This document shows positions 1-8,949 of a stretch of DNA of 64,000 nucleotides, one piece after another (the stretch's first letter is position 1; each line of letters begins with the position of its first letter). The notes beneath the pieces are model-generated. The model saw nothing but the letters and a program-made list of their open reading frames with translations. It had not been told where the DNA came from and searched no databases. Made by a program: the position numbers and the translations under genes. The stretch is from contig NZ_CP013106.1 of the NCBI RefSeq assembly GCF_001431725.1, positions 1,550,001 to 1,614,000 of the forward strand, written 5' to 3'. The stretch comes from Halomonas huangheensis. GTDB lineage: Bacteria; Pseudomonadota; Gammaproteobacteria; Pseudomonadales; Halomonadaceae.

Positions 1-602
1 CCGGGCAGCGACGGACACGCGCCGATACGCAATCGCCGGACTGGTTCAACACCCTGCTGGCCAACCATGGCCAGTGGCCGCCACAGCGACTGCGTTATCG
101 CAAAGCGCGGAGTGGACAGACGGTGCTGCACTTCGTGTTGCTGGATACCTCCGGCTCTACGCTGGGTCAGCAACTGCTGGGCCGTGCCAAGGGGCTGGTC
201 GAGGCTCTGGCGCGCCAGGCCTATGCCGCCCGCGAGCAGATGGCGGTGCTGGGCTTCGGTAACGATGATGTCAGCACCTTGATGACGCGCCGCCGTGCTC
301 CTGCGCAACTCGTCAAGCGACTCGATACCCTTCGGGCAGGTGGAGGAACACCTTTGCGCGCGGCTGTTCAGCGTGCCGTGAACATGATTCAGCAATGGCG
401 GCGCCAGCAGCCCGGTCTGCATGTGCGCACCTACCTGATTACCGATGGCCGCACTCGAGAGTCTGTCGGTGACCTGCCGCCATTGGGCGACTGCATCGTG
501 GTGGATACCGAACAGTCCAGCGTCAAGCGCGGCCAGGCGGAGAGGATTGCCAGGCAGCTGGATGCTTGCTATCGCCCCTTGTCTGGCGAGGTACTGGCAT
601 GA
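1..602 (+). CDS. VWA-domain chelatase-type protein (ChlD-like), 5' end outside window
   Basis: The reading frame is open from base 3 to the left edge, so this is the C-terminal part of a larger protein. The visible part is a von Willebrand A domain with a complete MIDAS metal site: DTSGS, then a GGTPL threonine and an ITDG aspartate. The family includes the D subunit of magnesium chelatases, which works with an AAA+ I subunit. The gene overlaps cobB by ATGA and sits two genes before cobN. I infer that it supplies the small-subunit function of cobaltochelatase, in place of CobT. A general MoxR/VWA protein is the alternative. The first ATG in frame gives only the C-terminal part and is not the true start. 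Confidence 0.8.
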   Translation, partial: GQRRTRADTQSPDWFNTLLANHGQWPPQRLRYRKARSGQTVLHFVLLDTSGSTLGQQLLGRAKGLVEALARQAYAAREQMAVLGFGNDDVSTLMTRRRAPAQLVKRLDTLRAGGGTPLRAAVQRAVNMIQQWRRQQPGLHVRTYLITDGRTRESVGDLPPLGDCIVVDTEQSSVKRGQAERIARQLDACYRPLSGEVLA

Positions 603-2038
603 CCACTGATACGATCAGCTCTCACATCGAACAGCGCGAGCATTTGCCGGTTACTACCGCAGCCTGTCCGGCGATGTTTATCGCTGCGCCATCATCGGGG
701 CAGGGCAAGACCACGGTCACCGCAGCACTGGCGCGGATGCTGCGCAATCAGGGCAAGCGGGTGCGGGTGTTCAAGACCGGCCCGGATTATCTCGACCCTC
801 AGGTGTTGGCTCAGGCATCCGGTCAGCCAGTCGAACAGTTGGATCTGTGGATGGCGGGTGAGGCCTGGTGTCGCCAGCGACTGTACGAAGCAGCGCTGGA
901 CGCGGACCTGATTCTGGTCGAAGGCGCCATGGGGTTGTATGACGGTGAGCCTTCCAGTGCCGACCTCGCCGCCAGCTTCGGCCTGCCGCTGGTGATCGTT
1001 ATGGACGTCAAGGGCATGGCCCAGACGGTGGCAGCACTGGTTTCCGGTCTGGCTGGGTTTCGTGATGACATCCAGGTGGTCGGGCTGATCGCCAATGCCT
1101 GTGCCTCGCAACGCCACCGTGAATTGATTGAAGCGGCAATGCCGGACTCGATTCCACTACTGGCGGCGGTGCCGCGTGACGCCGGGCTGGCATTACCCGA
1201 GCGGCACCTGGGGCTGGTGCAGGCCGAGGAGATTCGCGACGACCTGGAAGCCCGCTTCGAGGCCGGAGCCAGTGCCTTGCTGACAGAGCCTTCAGCGCGT
1301 TCGCTGGGCGAGGCGCTGCTCGCCATGCCAGCGGTCGAATTTGCTCCTGCTCTTGACACCGTGACAGGCGATGCCCGTCCCGAGGCCAGCATCCCTCCCA
1401 TGCTCGAGGGGCTCGTTGTCGCAGTGGCTCGTGATGCGGCCTTCAGCTTCATCTATCAGGCCAATCTCGATCTGCTGGAACAGATGGGAGCGGAGCTGCG
1501 TTTCTTCTCGCCGCTGAATGACGCGCGGTTGCCGGTCTGTGACGCGCTGTGGTTGCCGGGTGGCTATCCCGAGTTGCATGGCGCTCGACTGGCGGCCAAC
1601 ACTTCGCTGGCAGACGATATCCGGCATTTCTTCGCTGCGGATAAACCGATTCTCGCCGAATGCGGCGGCATGCTCTATTGCCTGGAGACGCTGACGGATC
1701 ACGCTGAACAGACCCACGGCATGCTGGGGCTGATGGCTGGCCACGGCTGGATGCGTGGCCGCAATGGCTGCCAGGGCATGCAGACCGCCGAGCTGCCCGA
1801 GGGCGCGATTCGCGGCCATGCCCATCACCGTTCGGTCAGTGAAGGCACCCCAGAGCCTATCGCCCATGGCCGACGCCAGCGTCATCCCGCGCCTGGCGAG
1901 GCCATCTATCGCGTGCGCCGTCTCACGGCATCCTATCTGCACCTGTTCTTTCCCAACAATCCCATCGCCGTGGCGCGCCTGTTGCGCGGCGATACGCTGA
2001 ACGACTGTTCTCCTGAGGAGTTTCCCGCATGCAACTGA
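599..2038 (+). CDS. cobB: Cobyrinate / hydrogenobyrinate a,c-diamide synthase
   Basis: Catalyses ATP- and glutamine-dependent amidation of the a and c carboxylates of the corrin ring. The 479-residue protein has an N-terminal dethiobiotin-synthetase-like ATPase domain with P-loop APSSGQGKTT at about residues 30-39. It is followed by a class I glutamine amidotransferase domain with AECGGMLY, in which Cys355 is the expected nucleophile, and a C-terminal HLFF region. The ATG at 599 was chosen because it overlaps the upstream stop (ATGA); a longer start at 566 would lie inside the upstream gene. The 3' end overlaps cobW by 10 bases. In the aerobic pathway the substrate is hydrogenobyrinate, handed on to CobN. 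Confidence 0.93.
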   Translation: MTTDTISSHIEQREHLPVTTAACPAMFIAAPSSGQGKTTVTAALARMLRNQGKRVRVFKTGPDYLDPQVLAQASGQPVEQLDLWMAGEAWCRQRLYEAALDADLILVEGAMGLYDGEPSSADLAASFGLPLVIVMDVKGMAQTVAALVSGLAGFRDDIQVVGLIANACASQRHRELIEAAMPDSIPLLAAVPRDAGLALPERHLGLVQAEEIRDDLEARFEAGASALLTEPSARSLGEALLAMPAVEFAPALDTVTGDARPEASIPPMLEGLVVAVARDAAFSFIYQANLDLLEQMGAELRFFSPLNDARLPVCDALWLPGGYPELHGARLAANTSLADDIRHFFAADKPILAECGGMLYCLETLTDHAEQTHGMLGLMAGHGWMRGRNGCQGMQTAELPEGAIRGHAHHRSVSEGTPEPIAHGRRQRHPAPGEAIYRVRRLTASYLHLFFPNNPIAVARLLRGDTLNDCSPEEFPACN

Positions 2039-3144
2039 ACAAGATTCCCGCCACGGTAGTGACCGGATTTCTCGGCAGTGGCAAGACCACGCTGCTGGCG
2101 AGTCTGCTACGCGGTGTGACCGGCAAGCGTATCGCCGTCATCGTCAATGAGTTTGGCGAGCAGGATATCGACTCCGATCTGCTACGTAGCTGTGCGCTGG
2201 ATTGCGACGATGAACGTCCGTCATCCGAGGCGGATGACGGCATCTATGAGCTGGCCAATGGCTGTATCTGCTGCACCGTGGAGGAGGAATTCCTGCCGGT
2301 GATGAAGAAGCTGGTGGCACGCCGTGACGACATTGACCATATCCTGATCGAGACCAGTGGTCTCGCACTGCCCAAGCCGTTGGTGCAGGCCTTCAACTGG
2401 CCGGAGGTCCGTCAGCATTGCACGGTCGATGCCATCATTACCCTGGTCGACGGGCCGGCGGTCGCCGCCGGACGCTATGCCGCTGATGTCGAGCGGGTCG
2501 AGGCGCAGCGCCGTGCCGATGAGAGTCTTGATCATGACCCCAGCCTGCGCGAGTTGCTGGACGACCAACTAAGCGCCGCAGACCTGGTGTTGGTCAGCAA
2601 GACCGATCTGCTGGAAGCCGGGGAGCGCGAGCGGGTCGAGGCGCTGATCCAAAAGCGTGTGCCGGACTCGGTCAAGACGCTGTTCATCGATCAGACGCTG
2701 GCAGGCGACAGCACGCGACTGGAGGCGTTGATGGGGATCGGTGCGGCGAGCGAGGAGCATATCGATCACATCGATAACCATCATGATCGCCATCATGCCG
2801 AAGGCGCCCATCACGACCATGCCCACGATCATTTCGACTCCTGCGTCATCCGGCTGGGAGACGTCGATGGCGAGGCGCTGGCTGGTGCCCTGCGGCAGTT
2901 GCTGAAGGACCAGGAGATCTATCGCGCCAAGGGCTTTGCCTCGATTCCCGGCAAGGCCATGCGTCAGGTGGTCCAGGCCGTGGGCGAGCGTCTGGAAAGC
3001 TATTTCGATCGCCTGTGGCGTCAGGACGAAGTGCGCCACACGCAACTGGTGATCATCGGCAGGTCACTGGATGAAGCGGCACTGCGCAAGGCGTTATCCG
3101 CCGCACAGATCGACGATGTTACCGAGATTGATGTGAGCGCCTGA
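2029..3144 (+). CDS. cobW: CobW-type metal chaperone GTPase
   Basis: G3E-family P-loop GTPase of 371 residues, thought to deliver cobalt to the cobaltochelatase. Visible features are a Walker A GFLGSGKTT (residues 13-21), the metal-binding CxCC motif NGCICC (Cys79, 81, 82), the guanine motif SKTD near 190 and a C-terminal CobW domain. Between the domains lies a His-rich stretch (residues 244-268, 11 histidines), a likely metal reservoir. It overlaps cobB upstream and meets cobN at TGATG downstream, which supports the cobalamin role over the zinc-chaperone roles of other COG0523 proteins. Confidence 0.93.
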   Translation: MQLNKIPATVVTGFLGSGKTTLLASLLRGVTGKRIAVIVNEFGEQDIDSDLLRSCALDCDDERPSSEADDGIYELANGCICCTVEEEFLPVMKKLVARRDDIDHILIETSGLALPKPLVQAFNWPEVRQHCTVDAIITLVDGPAVAAGRYAADVERVEAQRRADESLDHDPSLRELLDDQLSAADLVLVSKTDLLEAGERERVEALIQKRVPDSVKTLFIDQTLAGDSTRLEALMGIGAASEEHIDHIDNHHDRHHAEGAHHDHAHDHFDSCVIRLGDVDGEALAGALRQLLKDQEIYRAKGFASIPGKAMRQVVQAVGERLESYFDRLWRQDEVRHTQLVIIGRSLDEAALRKALSAAQIDDVTEIDVSA

Positions 3145-6100
3145 TGCATCTGTTTGCCGCCAGGCCCGGTGGGTTCGTCGACGATGAAGGTATCGTCGAT
3201 CTGCAGCAGGAGCCTGCCGAGGTCGTCATCCTGTCCGCTGCCGACAGCAGCCTGTCGGCGCTGGCCCAGGCGGTCGAGCGGCTGGCCGATGACTATCCGA
3301 CACTGCGGCTTGCCAACTGGATGCACCTGGTCAAGCCAGCGGCCTACGATCTCTATGAGGATCGCGTGCTGGAAAAGGCCCGCCTGGTGATCGTGTCGCT
3401 GCTTGGTGGTCGCGGCTATTGGCGCTATGGGTATGAGCGGTTGCTGGCATGGGCTGCAGATGACCCGCAGCGTCAGTTGATCGTGGTGCCGGGCTGCGAT
3501 GCGCCGGATGAGGCACTGTTCAAGGATTCCAGCGTACCTCTGGAGCTGGCGCATCGGGTCTGGCGCTACCTGCGCGAAGGCGGCACCGACAACGCCGAGC
3601 AATTGCTGCGTTGTGTCGGTGAGCAGTGTCTGGGGCTGGAGCTGAACTGGCGCGAGCCCCGGCGCATGCCCGATGCCCTGCTGTACCTTCCGGCCACCGC
3701 TGATCGCGAGGGACGGGAAGCCACCCTGAGTGAGTGGCGAGAGCAGCGTATTGCCGGGCGTCCGGTGTGTCTACTGTTGTTCTATCGCAGCCATCTGCAA
3801 GGGGCCAATACTCAGGCGCTGGATGGCCTGAGTGAAGCGCTGCGCCGTCGTGGCCTGGAGCCATTGGCGGTGGCGGTGACCTCGCTGAAGGAAGAGCGTT
3901 GTCTGGCCTTCGTCAATCATCTGCTCGAACACAGTGGGGCGATGCTGGTCGTCAATACCACCGGGTTCTCCATCAACCGCAGCCCTGACGATGAGGGGGA
4001 TACGGAGGATGGCGTGCTGCTGACGGGACGGCCGGTGGTGCTGCAGGCGGTGTTGTCGAGCAGCACACAGGAGGACTGGAGCGAAGGCAGCAATGGCCTG
4101 CGCAGTCGCGACATGGCGATGCAGGTGGTGCTGCCGGAAATGGACGGGCGAATCATCACCCGTGCCGTGGCTTTCAAGACACAAGCGCTGTACAGCGAGC
4201 GCTGCCAGTTGCCGATCATTCGCCATGCGCTGCACCCCGAGCGCGCGGCCTTTGTGGCCGAGCTGGCCCGGCGTTATTGCGTACTACGACAGCAGCCGAA
4301 CGCACGCAAGCGGCTGGCCCTGATCCTCGCCAACTATCCCAACCGCGATGGTCGCATCGGTAACGGTGTCGGGCTGGATACGCCGGAGTCGACGCTGCGG
4401 ATTCTGCAGGCGCTGGAGGCGGCAGGCTATCCAGTGAACGGCGTGCCAGCCAATGGTGATGCGCTGATCGAGCTGTTGCAGGGTGCGGTCACCAATCAGC
4501 ACGCCGAACTGGACCTGCGACCCTGTTGGCAGAGCATCGCGCTGGAGGACTACCAGGCGTGGTTCGAGACCTTGCCGGAGGCATTGCGCCACACCGTGCT
4601 ACAACGCTGGGGCGTGCCGGAGGACGATCCCAAGTGTCGCCAGCGACGGCTGATGATCGCCGGTATTCGCCTCGGCGACACCTTCGTCGGTATCCAGCCC
4701 GAACGCGACTTCATCGATGACCTGACCCAGTCCTATCACGATACCGAACTGGCACCTCCGCACAGCTATCTGGCGTTCTACCTCTGGCTGCGTGATCACT
4801 ATCAGGTGGATGCGGTCATCCATGTCGGCAAGCATGGCAATCTTGAATGGCTGCCGGGCAAGAGCGTAGCGCTGTCCGCCGAATGCTGGCCGGATATCGC
4901 ACTGGGGCCGCTGCCGCACTTCTATCCGTTTATCGTCAACGACCCCGGTGAGGGCGCCCAGGCCAAGCGTCGCAGCCAGGCGGTGATCATCGATCACCTG
5001 ATGCCGCCGCTGGCGCGAGCCGAGCTATACGGTCCCATGGCGGAGCTGGAGTCATTGGCCGATGAGTATTACCAGGCACTGGGCATGGACCCACGGCGCG
5101 AGGCATTGCTGCGCGAGCGCATTGTCGAGCATCTGCGTGAGTCCGGCATCGACCAGGAGCTGGCCCATGGCATGGATCGTGACGACGATGACGCGCTGCT
5201 CAACGAACTGGACACCTGGCTGTGCGATATCAAGGAAGCCCAGATTCGCCATGGCCTGCATGTGCTCGGTAGCCTGCCGAAGCACGACAAGCTGGCGGCC
5301 ACACTGGTCGCCATCCTGCGCCTGCCACGCGGCGAGTCGGTCACACAGCGCGGCCTGCTGCATAACCTGGCAGACGACCTTGATCTGGCCGACTTCGACC
5401 CGCTGAAGGCTGGAGCCGAGGCCTGGCAAGGCCCCAGGCCTAAAGTGCTGAAAGAGTTGGATACGTCGCTGTGGCGCACGGCGGCGGATACGCGTGAACG
5501 ACTGGAGTTGCTGGCCCATCGGTTGGTAGCCGGCTATGTACTGGCTGAGAACGTACTGGCTGAGAACGTACTGGCCGAGAACGCTCCGGCCGAGGGCTCG
5601 CTCGACGAACTGGCGCGGGAGTATCCGACCACTGCAGAATTGCTGCGCTATGCCCGCAACACGGTATGGGCGGCGATGCAGCGCGGGGCCGAGATGGAAA
5701 TCCAGTCGCTGCTGGATGGCTTGAGCGGTTACTTTGTTCCGCCGGGGCCAAGTGGCGCACCCAGTCGCGGGCGTCTGGATACGTTGCCCACCGGGCGTAA
5801 CTTCTTCACCGTCGATAACCGCTCGATTCCATCGCCTGCCGCCTGGGCGCTGGGCGAGAAATCGGCCCAGGCCTTCGTCGAGCGCTACCTGCAGGACAAC
5901 GGTGACTTCCCGCGTCGCCTGGGGCTGTCGATCTGGGGCACGGCAACCATGCGTACCGGCGGTGATGATATTGCCCAGGCACTGGCGCTGATGGGGGTGC
6001 GGCCAGTGTGGTCGCTGGGCTCGCAGCGCGTGGTCGATATCGAGGTGATTCCCGCCATGTTGCTGGGACGTCCGCGGGTGGATGTCACGCTGCGGGTGTC

Positions 6101-7025
6101 GGGTTTCTTCCGCGATGCCTTCCCCAATGTGATTCGCCTGTTCGATAGCGCCGTTCAGGCAGTAGCCGCCTATGCCGAGCCGGGGGACAGCAACAGCATT
6201 CGCAACAGTATCGTCGCGCGTCAGCAGCAGCTTGAGTCACAGGGACTGAGCGCCGATGCCGCCGCGCGTGAGGCAAGTTATCGCGTCTTCGGCAGTCGCC
6301 CCGGCGACTATGGCGTCGGTCTCGATCGACTGATCGACAACCGTGCCTGGCAGGGCGCGGATGATCTGGCCGAGGAATATCTACGCGCAAGCGCCTACGC
6401 CTATGGTCAGTTTCCCGAGTCCGGCACCGCCGCCCGAGCGGCCTTCGAGCAGCAGCTCGCGGGCCTGGATGCGGTCATGCACAACCAGGACAACCGCGAA
6501 CACGACATCCTCGATTCGAGTACCTATTACGCCTTCCAGGGCGGCATGAGCAATGCCGCAAGAATGCTCGGTGGCACAACACCGGCGATCTACCACGCCG
6601 ATCATGCCGACCCCGCACGGCCGCGAATCCGGACCCTCAAGGAAGAGCTGAACCGGGTGATCCGTTCGCGGGTACTCAATCCCAAATGGATTCATGCCAT
6701 GCGCGAGCACGGCTACAAGGGCGCCTTCGAAATGGCAGACACGGTGGATTACCTGTTTGCCTACGATGCCACCACCGAACTGGTGGCCGACTATCAGTAT
6801 GCCCAGGTCACCGAGGCGCTGGTGCTTGACCCGGCCAATCAGCGCTTTCTGCGCCAACACAATGCCGCCGCCCTGGAGGAAATGGCCGAACGCCTGCTGG
6901 AAGCCGCCCAGCGCGGGCTGTGGCAGGAACCCGGCGAGCATGGTGCGGCGCTGCAGGACCTGTTGTTGGAGCTCGATGAGGGCCGCGAAGTCGGCATGTC
7001 GAGCGCAGAAGGCACGTCGATATGA
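3144..7025 (+). CDS. cobN: Cobaltochelatase large subunit CobN
   Basis: The 1293-residue large subunit of the ATP-dependent aerobic cobaltochelatase, which inserts Co(II) into hydrogenobyrinate a,c-diamide. It has the CobN/ChlH fold throughout, with recognisable stretches such as HVGKHGNLEWLPGKS and SIWGTATMRTGGDD. It starts on the last base of the cobW stop (TGATG) and ends in an ATGA overlap with cobG. Odd feature: three exact or near-exact copies of VLAEN followed by a degenerate APAEG at residues 799-818, encoded by a 15-base tandem repeat. It looks like an in-frame expansion in a loop. The expected partners are an AAA+ and a VWA subunit; the VWA candidate is at 1-602. Confidence 0.95.
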   Translation: MHLFAARPGGFVDDEGIVDLQQEPAEVVILSAADSSLSALAQAVERLADDYPTLRLANWMHLVKPAAYDLYEDRVLEKARLVIVSLLGGRGYWRYGYERLLAWAADDPQRQLIVVPGCDAPDEALFKDSSVPLELAHRVWRYLREGGTDNAEQLLRCVGEQCLGLELNWREPRRMPDALLYLPATADREGREATLSEWREQRIAGRPVCLLLFYRSHLQGANTQALDGLSEALRRRGLEPLAVAVTSLKEERCLAFVNHLLEHSGAMLVVNTTGFSINRSPDDEGDTEDGVLLTGRPVVLQAVLSSSTQEDWSEGSNGLRSRDMAMQVVLPEMDGRIITRAVAFKTQALYSERCQLPIIRHALHPERAAFVAELARRYCVLRQQPNARKRLALILANYPNRDGRIGNGVGLDTPESTLRILQALEAAGYPVNGVPANGDALIELLQGAVTNQHAELDLRPCWQSIALEDYQAWFETLPEALRHTVLQRWGVPEDDPKCRQRRLMIAGIRLGDTFVGIQPERDFIDDLTQSYHDTELAPPHSYLAFYLWLRDHYQVDAVIHVGKHGNLEWLPGKSVALSAECWPDIALGPLPHFYPFIVNDPGEGAQAKRRSQAVIIDHLMPPLARAELYGPMAELESLADEYYQALGMDPRREALLRERIVEHLRESGIDQELAHGMDRDDDDALLNELDTWLCDIKEAQIRHGLHVLGSLPKHDKLAATLVAILRLPRGESVTQRGLLHNLADDLDLADFDPLKAGAEAWQGPRPKVLKELDTSLWRTAADTRERLELLAHRLVAGYVLAENVLAENVLAENAPAEGSLDELAREYPTTAELLRYARNTVWAAMQRGAEMEIQSLLDGLSGYFVPPGPSGAPSRGRLDTLPTGRNFFTVDNRSIPSPAAWALGEKSAQAFVERYLQDNGDFPRRLGLSIWGTATMRTGGDDIAQALALMGVRPVWSLGSQRVVDIEVIPAMLLGRPRVDVTLRVSGFFRDAFPNVIRLFDSAVQAVAAYAEPGDSNSIRNSIVARQQQLESQGLSADAAAREASYRVFGSRPGDYGVGLDRLIDNRAWQGADDLAEEYLRASAYAYGQFPESGTAARAAFEQQLAGLDAVMHNQDNREHDILDSSTYYAFQGGMSNAARMLGGTTPAIYHADHADPARPRIRTLKEELNRVIRSRVLNPKWIHAMREHGYKGAFEMADTVDYLFAYDATTELVADYQYAQVTEALVLDPANQRFLRQHNAAALEEMAERLLEAAQRGLWQEPGEHGAALQDLLLELDEGREVGMSSAEGTSI
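5538..5597 (+). repeat. 15-base tandem repeat inside cobN (3 copies plus one degenerate)
   Basis: The unit GTACTGGCTGAGAAC occurs at 5538, 5553 and, with one change, 5568, followed by a degenerate fourth copy at 5583. Fifteen bases equal five codons, so copy-number change would keep the frame. Read on the other strand the unit contains TTCTC-AGCCAG, resembling the intergenic 15-base family at 24401-24504. Confidence 0.9.
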
Positions 7026-8200
7026 GTCGCGGCGCAAGCACGGCTCCGCTGGTCAAGGGCTGGTGCCCCGGTGCCTGGCAGCCGATGGCCTCCGGCGATG
7101 GCTTGCTGGTGCGCGTTCGTCCGTTCCATGGCCGTCTGACGCGACAGCAGATGCTGGCGCTGTGTCAGGCGGCGCAGACCTTCGGCAGCGGTCTGATCGA
7201 AGTCACCAATCGCGCCAATCTGCAGTTGCGTGGCGTTACCCGGCAGCACTGGCCCGAGCTGCTGGCCTGTCTCGCGGAACAGGGACTGCTTGACCCGGAC
7301 CCCGAGGCCGAACGCCGCCGCAATCTGCTGGTGGCCCCGGACTGGCAGCCGGGGGATGACACGCAACGCCTGGCCGAGCAGTTGACGGCGCGTCTGGACG
7401 AACTGCCGGCGCTGCCGGGCAAGGTCGGCTTTGCCATCGATGCCGGAGTGGCGCCGATGTTGAGCGAGGTCTCGGCGGATTTTCGCATCGAGCGTGCGGC
7501 CAGCAGCAGCTTGCTGGTGCGTGCCGATGGCCGCGCACAGGGGCTGGCCGTGGCCTCACCCGATGAGGCGATCAGCGCTCTGCTGCGCCTTGCGCAATGG
7601 TTTATCGACAGCGGGGGTAATGCGGCGGGGCGCATGCGTCGCCACCGTGTGCCGTTGCCGGACTGGGCAGAGGGGCGCGTATCGCCAGCGCCCATTCGCA
7701 AGCCGCTGGCGTTGGGGCAGTATCCATTGGGCATGGTCGTCGGCATTCCCTTTGGGCGCGTGGCCGCCTCAACCCTCGCCGAGGCCCTGCAACCAACCAC
7801 GATCAGTGCGGTGCGCGTGACGGCCTGGCGGCGTCTGCTGATCGAGGGTGTCGAAACTGATACGAGCCATGGGCTGCCGATGGATGAGCGCGACCCGCGG
7901 CTGGCTGTGGATGCCTGTCCCGGAGCGCCGTATTGCGCCCAGGCGAGTGTTGCGACTCAGGCGCTGGCGGAGCACCTGGGTGGGCGAGTGGCGGGGTCGG
8001 TTCATGTCTCCGGCTGTGCCAAGGGCTGTGCACGTCAGTGCCCTGCGACGCTGTGCCTTGTGGGCAACGACGGACGCTTCGATCTGGTTGTCGACGGTCG
8101 AGCGGATGACCGCCCGCTGGTGTCTGGCCTGAGTGCGCCCGAAGTACTCGATTACCTCGACAATTTCGACAACCCCATAAAGAGACGAAGCGCTGAGTAA
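7022..8200 (+). CDS. cobG: Precorrin-3B synthase
   Basis: Oxygen-dependent Fe-S monooxygenase that converts precorrin-3A to precorrin-3B, the ring-contraction trigger of the aerobic pathway. The 392-residue protein has the nitrite/sulfite reductase half-domain fold. The [4Fe-4S] ligand pattern is CPGAPYC (Cys299, Cys305) followed by GCAKGC (Cys332, Cys336). It starts in an ATGA overlap with the cobN stop. The 119-base gap after its stop is the largest gap in the cobalamin cluster. CobG is good evidence for the aerobic rather than the anaerobic (CbiD/CbiK) route. Confidence 0.93.
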   Translation: MSRGASTAPLVKGWCPGAWQPMASGDGLLVRVRPFHGRLTRQQMLALCQAAQTFGSGLIEVTNRANLQLRGVTRQHWPELLACLAEQGLLDPDPEAERRRNLLVAPDWQPGDDTQRLAEQLTARLDELPALPGKVGFAIDAGVAPMLSEVSADFRIERAASSSLLVRADGRAQGLAVASPDEAISALLRLAQWFIDSGGNAAGRMRRHRVPLPDWAEGRVSPAPIRKPLALGQYPLGMVVGIPFGRVAASTLAEALQPTTISAVRVTAWRRLLIEGVETDTSHGLPMDERDPRLAVDACPGAPYCAQASVATQALAEHLGGRVAGSVHVSGCAKGCARQCPATLCLVGNDGRFDLVVDGRADDRPLVSGLSAPEVLDYLDNFDNPIKRRSAE

Positions 8201-8319
8201 ATCGACGAACGTGCTCAAGTACGTCGTGCAATAAAACGATTGAGCTGTACAAGCATTCAAGGACGCTCTGAAGAATTCGCCTGTTTCAGGCTGTCCTCCA
8301 TTTCATCAGGAGAGTAACG
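8201..8319 (+). other. 119-base gap between cobG and cobH with imperfect stem-loop
   Basis: This is the only real gap in the plus-strand cob cluster. It contains an imperfect inverted repeat pairing AGGAC and CTGAA with TTCAG and GTCCT across about 38 bases before the cobH ribosome-binding site. It may reset translation or carry an internal promoter. I see no cobalamin riboswitch in it. Confidence 0.35.
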
Positions 8320-8949
8320 GTGCCCTTCATCTACGAGACCGATGGACCGGCCATCTATCGCGAGTCCTTCGCCACCATTCGCCGAGAGGCCGAGCTGGCT
8401 CGCTTTACAGTGGACGAAGAGCCGGTGGCGGTGCGCATGATTCATGCCGCCGGCCTGGTGGAGCTGGCCGAGCATATTCACTTTGCCGGTGACGTGGTTC
8501 GCCGGGCACGCACGGCCCTGGAGCAGGGTGCACCGATCCTGTGTGATGCGCGCATGGTGGCCGAGGGCATCACTCGCAAGCGGTTGCCGGCGGACAACCC
8601 GATCATCTGCACATTGCATGACGAGCGGGTGCCCGATCTGGCCCGTGAGCTGGCCAATACCCGCTCGGCGGCGGCGCTGGAGCTGTGGCGGCCTTATCTG
8701 GAGGGCGCGGTGGTGGCAATCGGTAACGCGCCAACGGCGCTGTTCCATCTGTTGAACATGCTTGAGGACGCGGATTGCCCACGACCGGCGGCGATCATCG
8801 GTTGCCCGGTAGGCTTCGTCGGTGCCGCAGAGTCCAAGCAGGCGCTGTGGGACACCGCTCCGGTGCCTTGCTGCATCGTGCGCGGGCGACTCGGTGGCAG
8901 CGCGGTCACGGTCGCCGCCCTCAATGCCATGGCGGATCGTAACGAATGA
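8320..8949 (+). CDS. cobH: Precorrin-8X methylmutase
   Basis: Moves the C-11 methyl group to C-12, giving hydrogenobyrinate. The protein has 209 residues, usual for CobH/CbiC, with the catalytic histidine expected in MIHAAGLVELAEH (His42). Conserved C-terminal stretches include AIGNAPTALFHL and IIGCPVGFVGAAESK. The start is GTG at 8320, supported by a CAGGAGAG ribosome-binding site just upstream. The 3' end overlaps cobI by ATGA, so the cobH-cobI-cobJ run is tightly coupled. Confidence 0.94.
   Translation: MPFIYETDGPAIYRESFATIRREAELARFTVDEEPVAVRMIHAAGLVELAEHIHFAGDVVRRARTALEQGAPILCDARMVAEGITRKRLPADNPIICTLHDERVPDLARELANTRSAAALELWRPYLEGAVVAIGNAPTALFHLLNMLEDADCPRPAAIIGCPVGFVGAAESKQALWDTAPVPCCIVRGRLGGSAVTVAALNAMADRNE

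Noticed and set aside
823..1452. 209-codon minus-strand frame inside cobB, and many similar frames
   Set aside because: Antisense shadows are common in GC-rich genes; the composition is Ser/Arg-rich with no motifs.
8201..8319. Cobalamin riboswitch
   Set aside because: The gap is too short and has no B12-box; a riboswitch would be expected upstream of the window.
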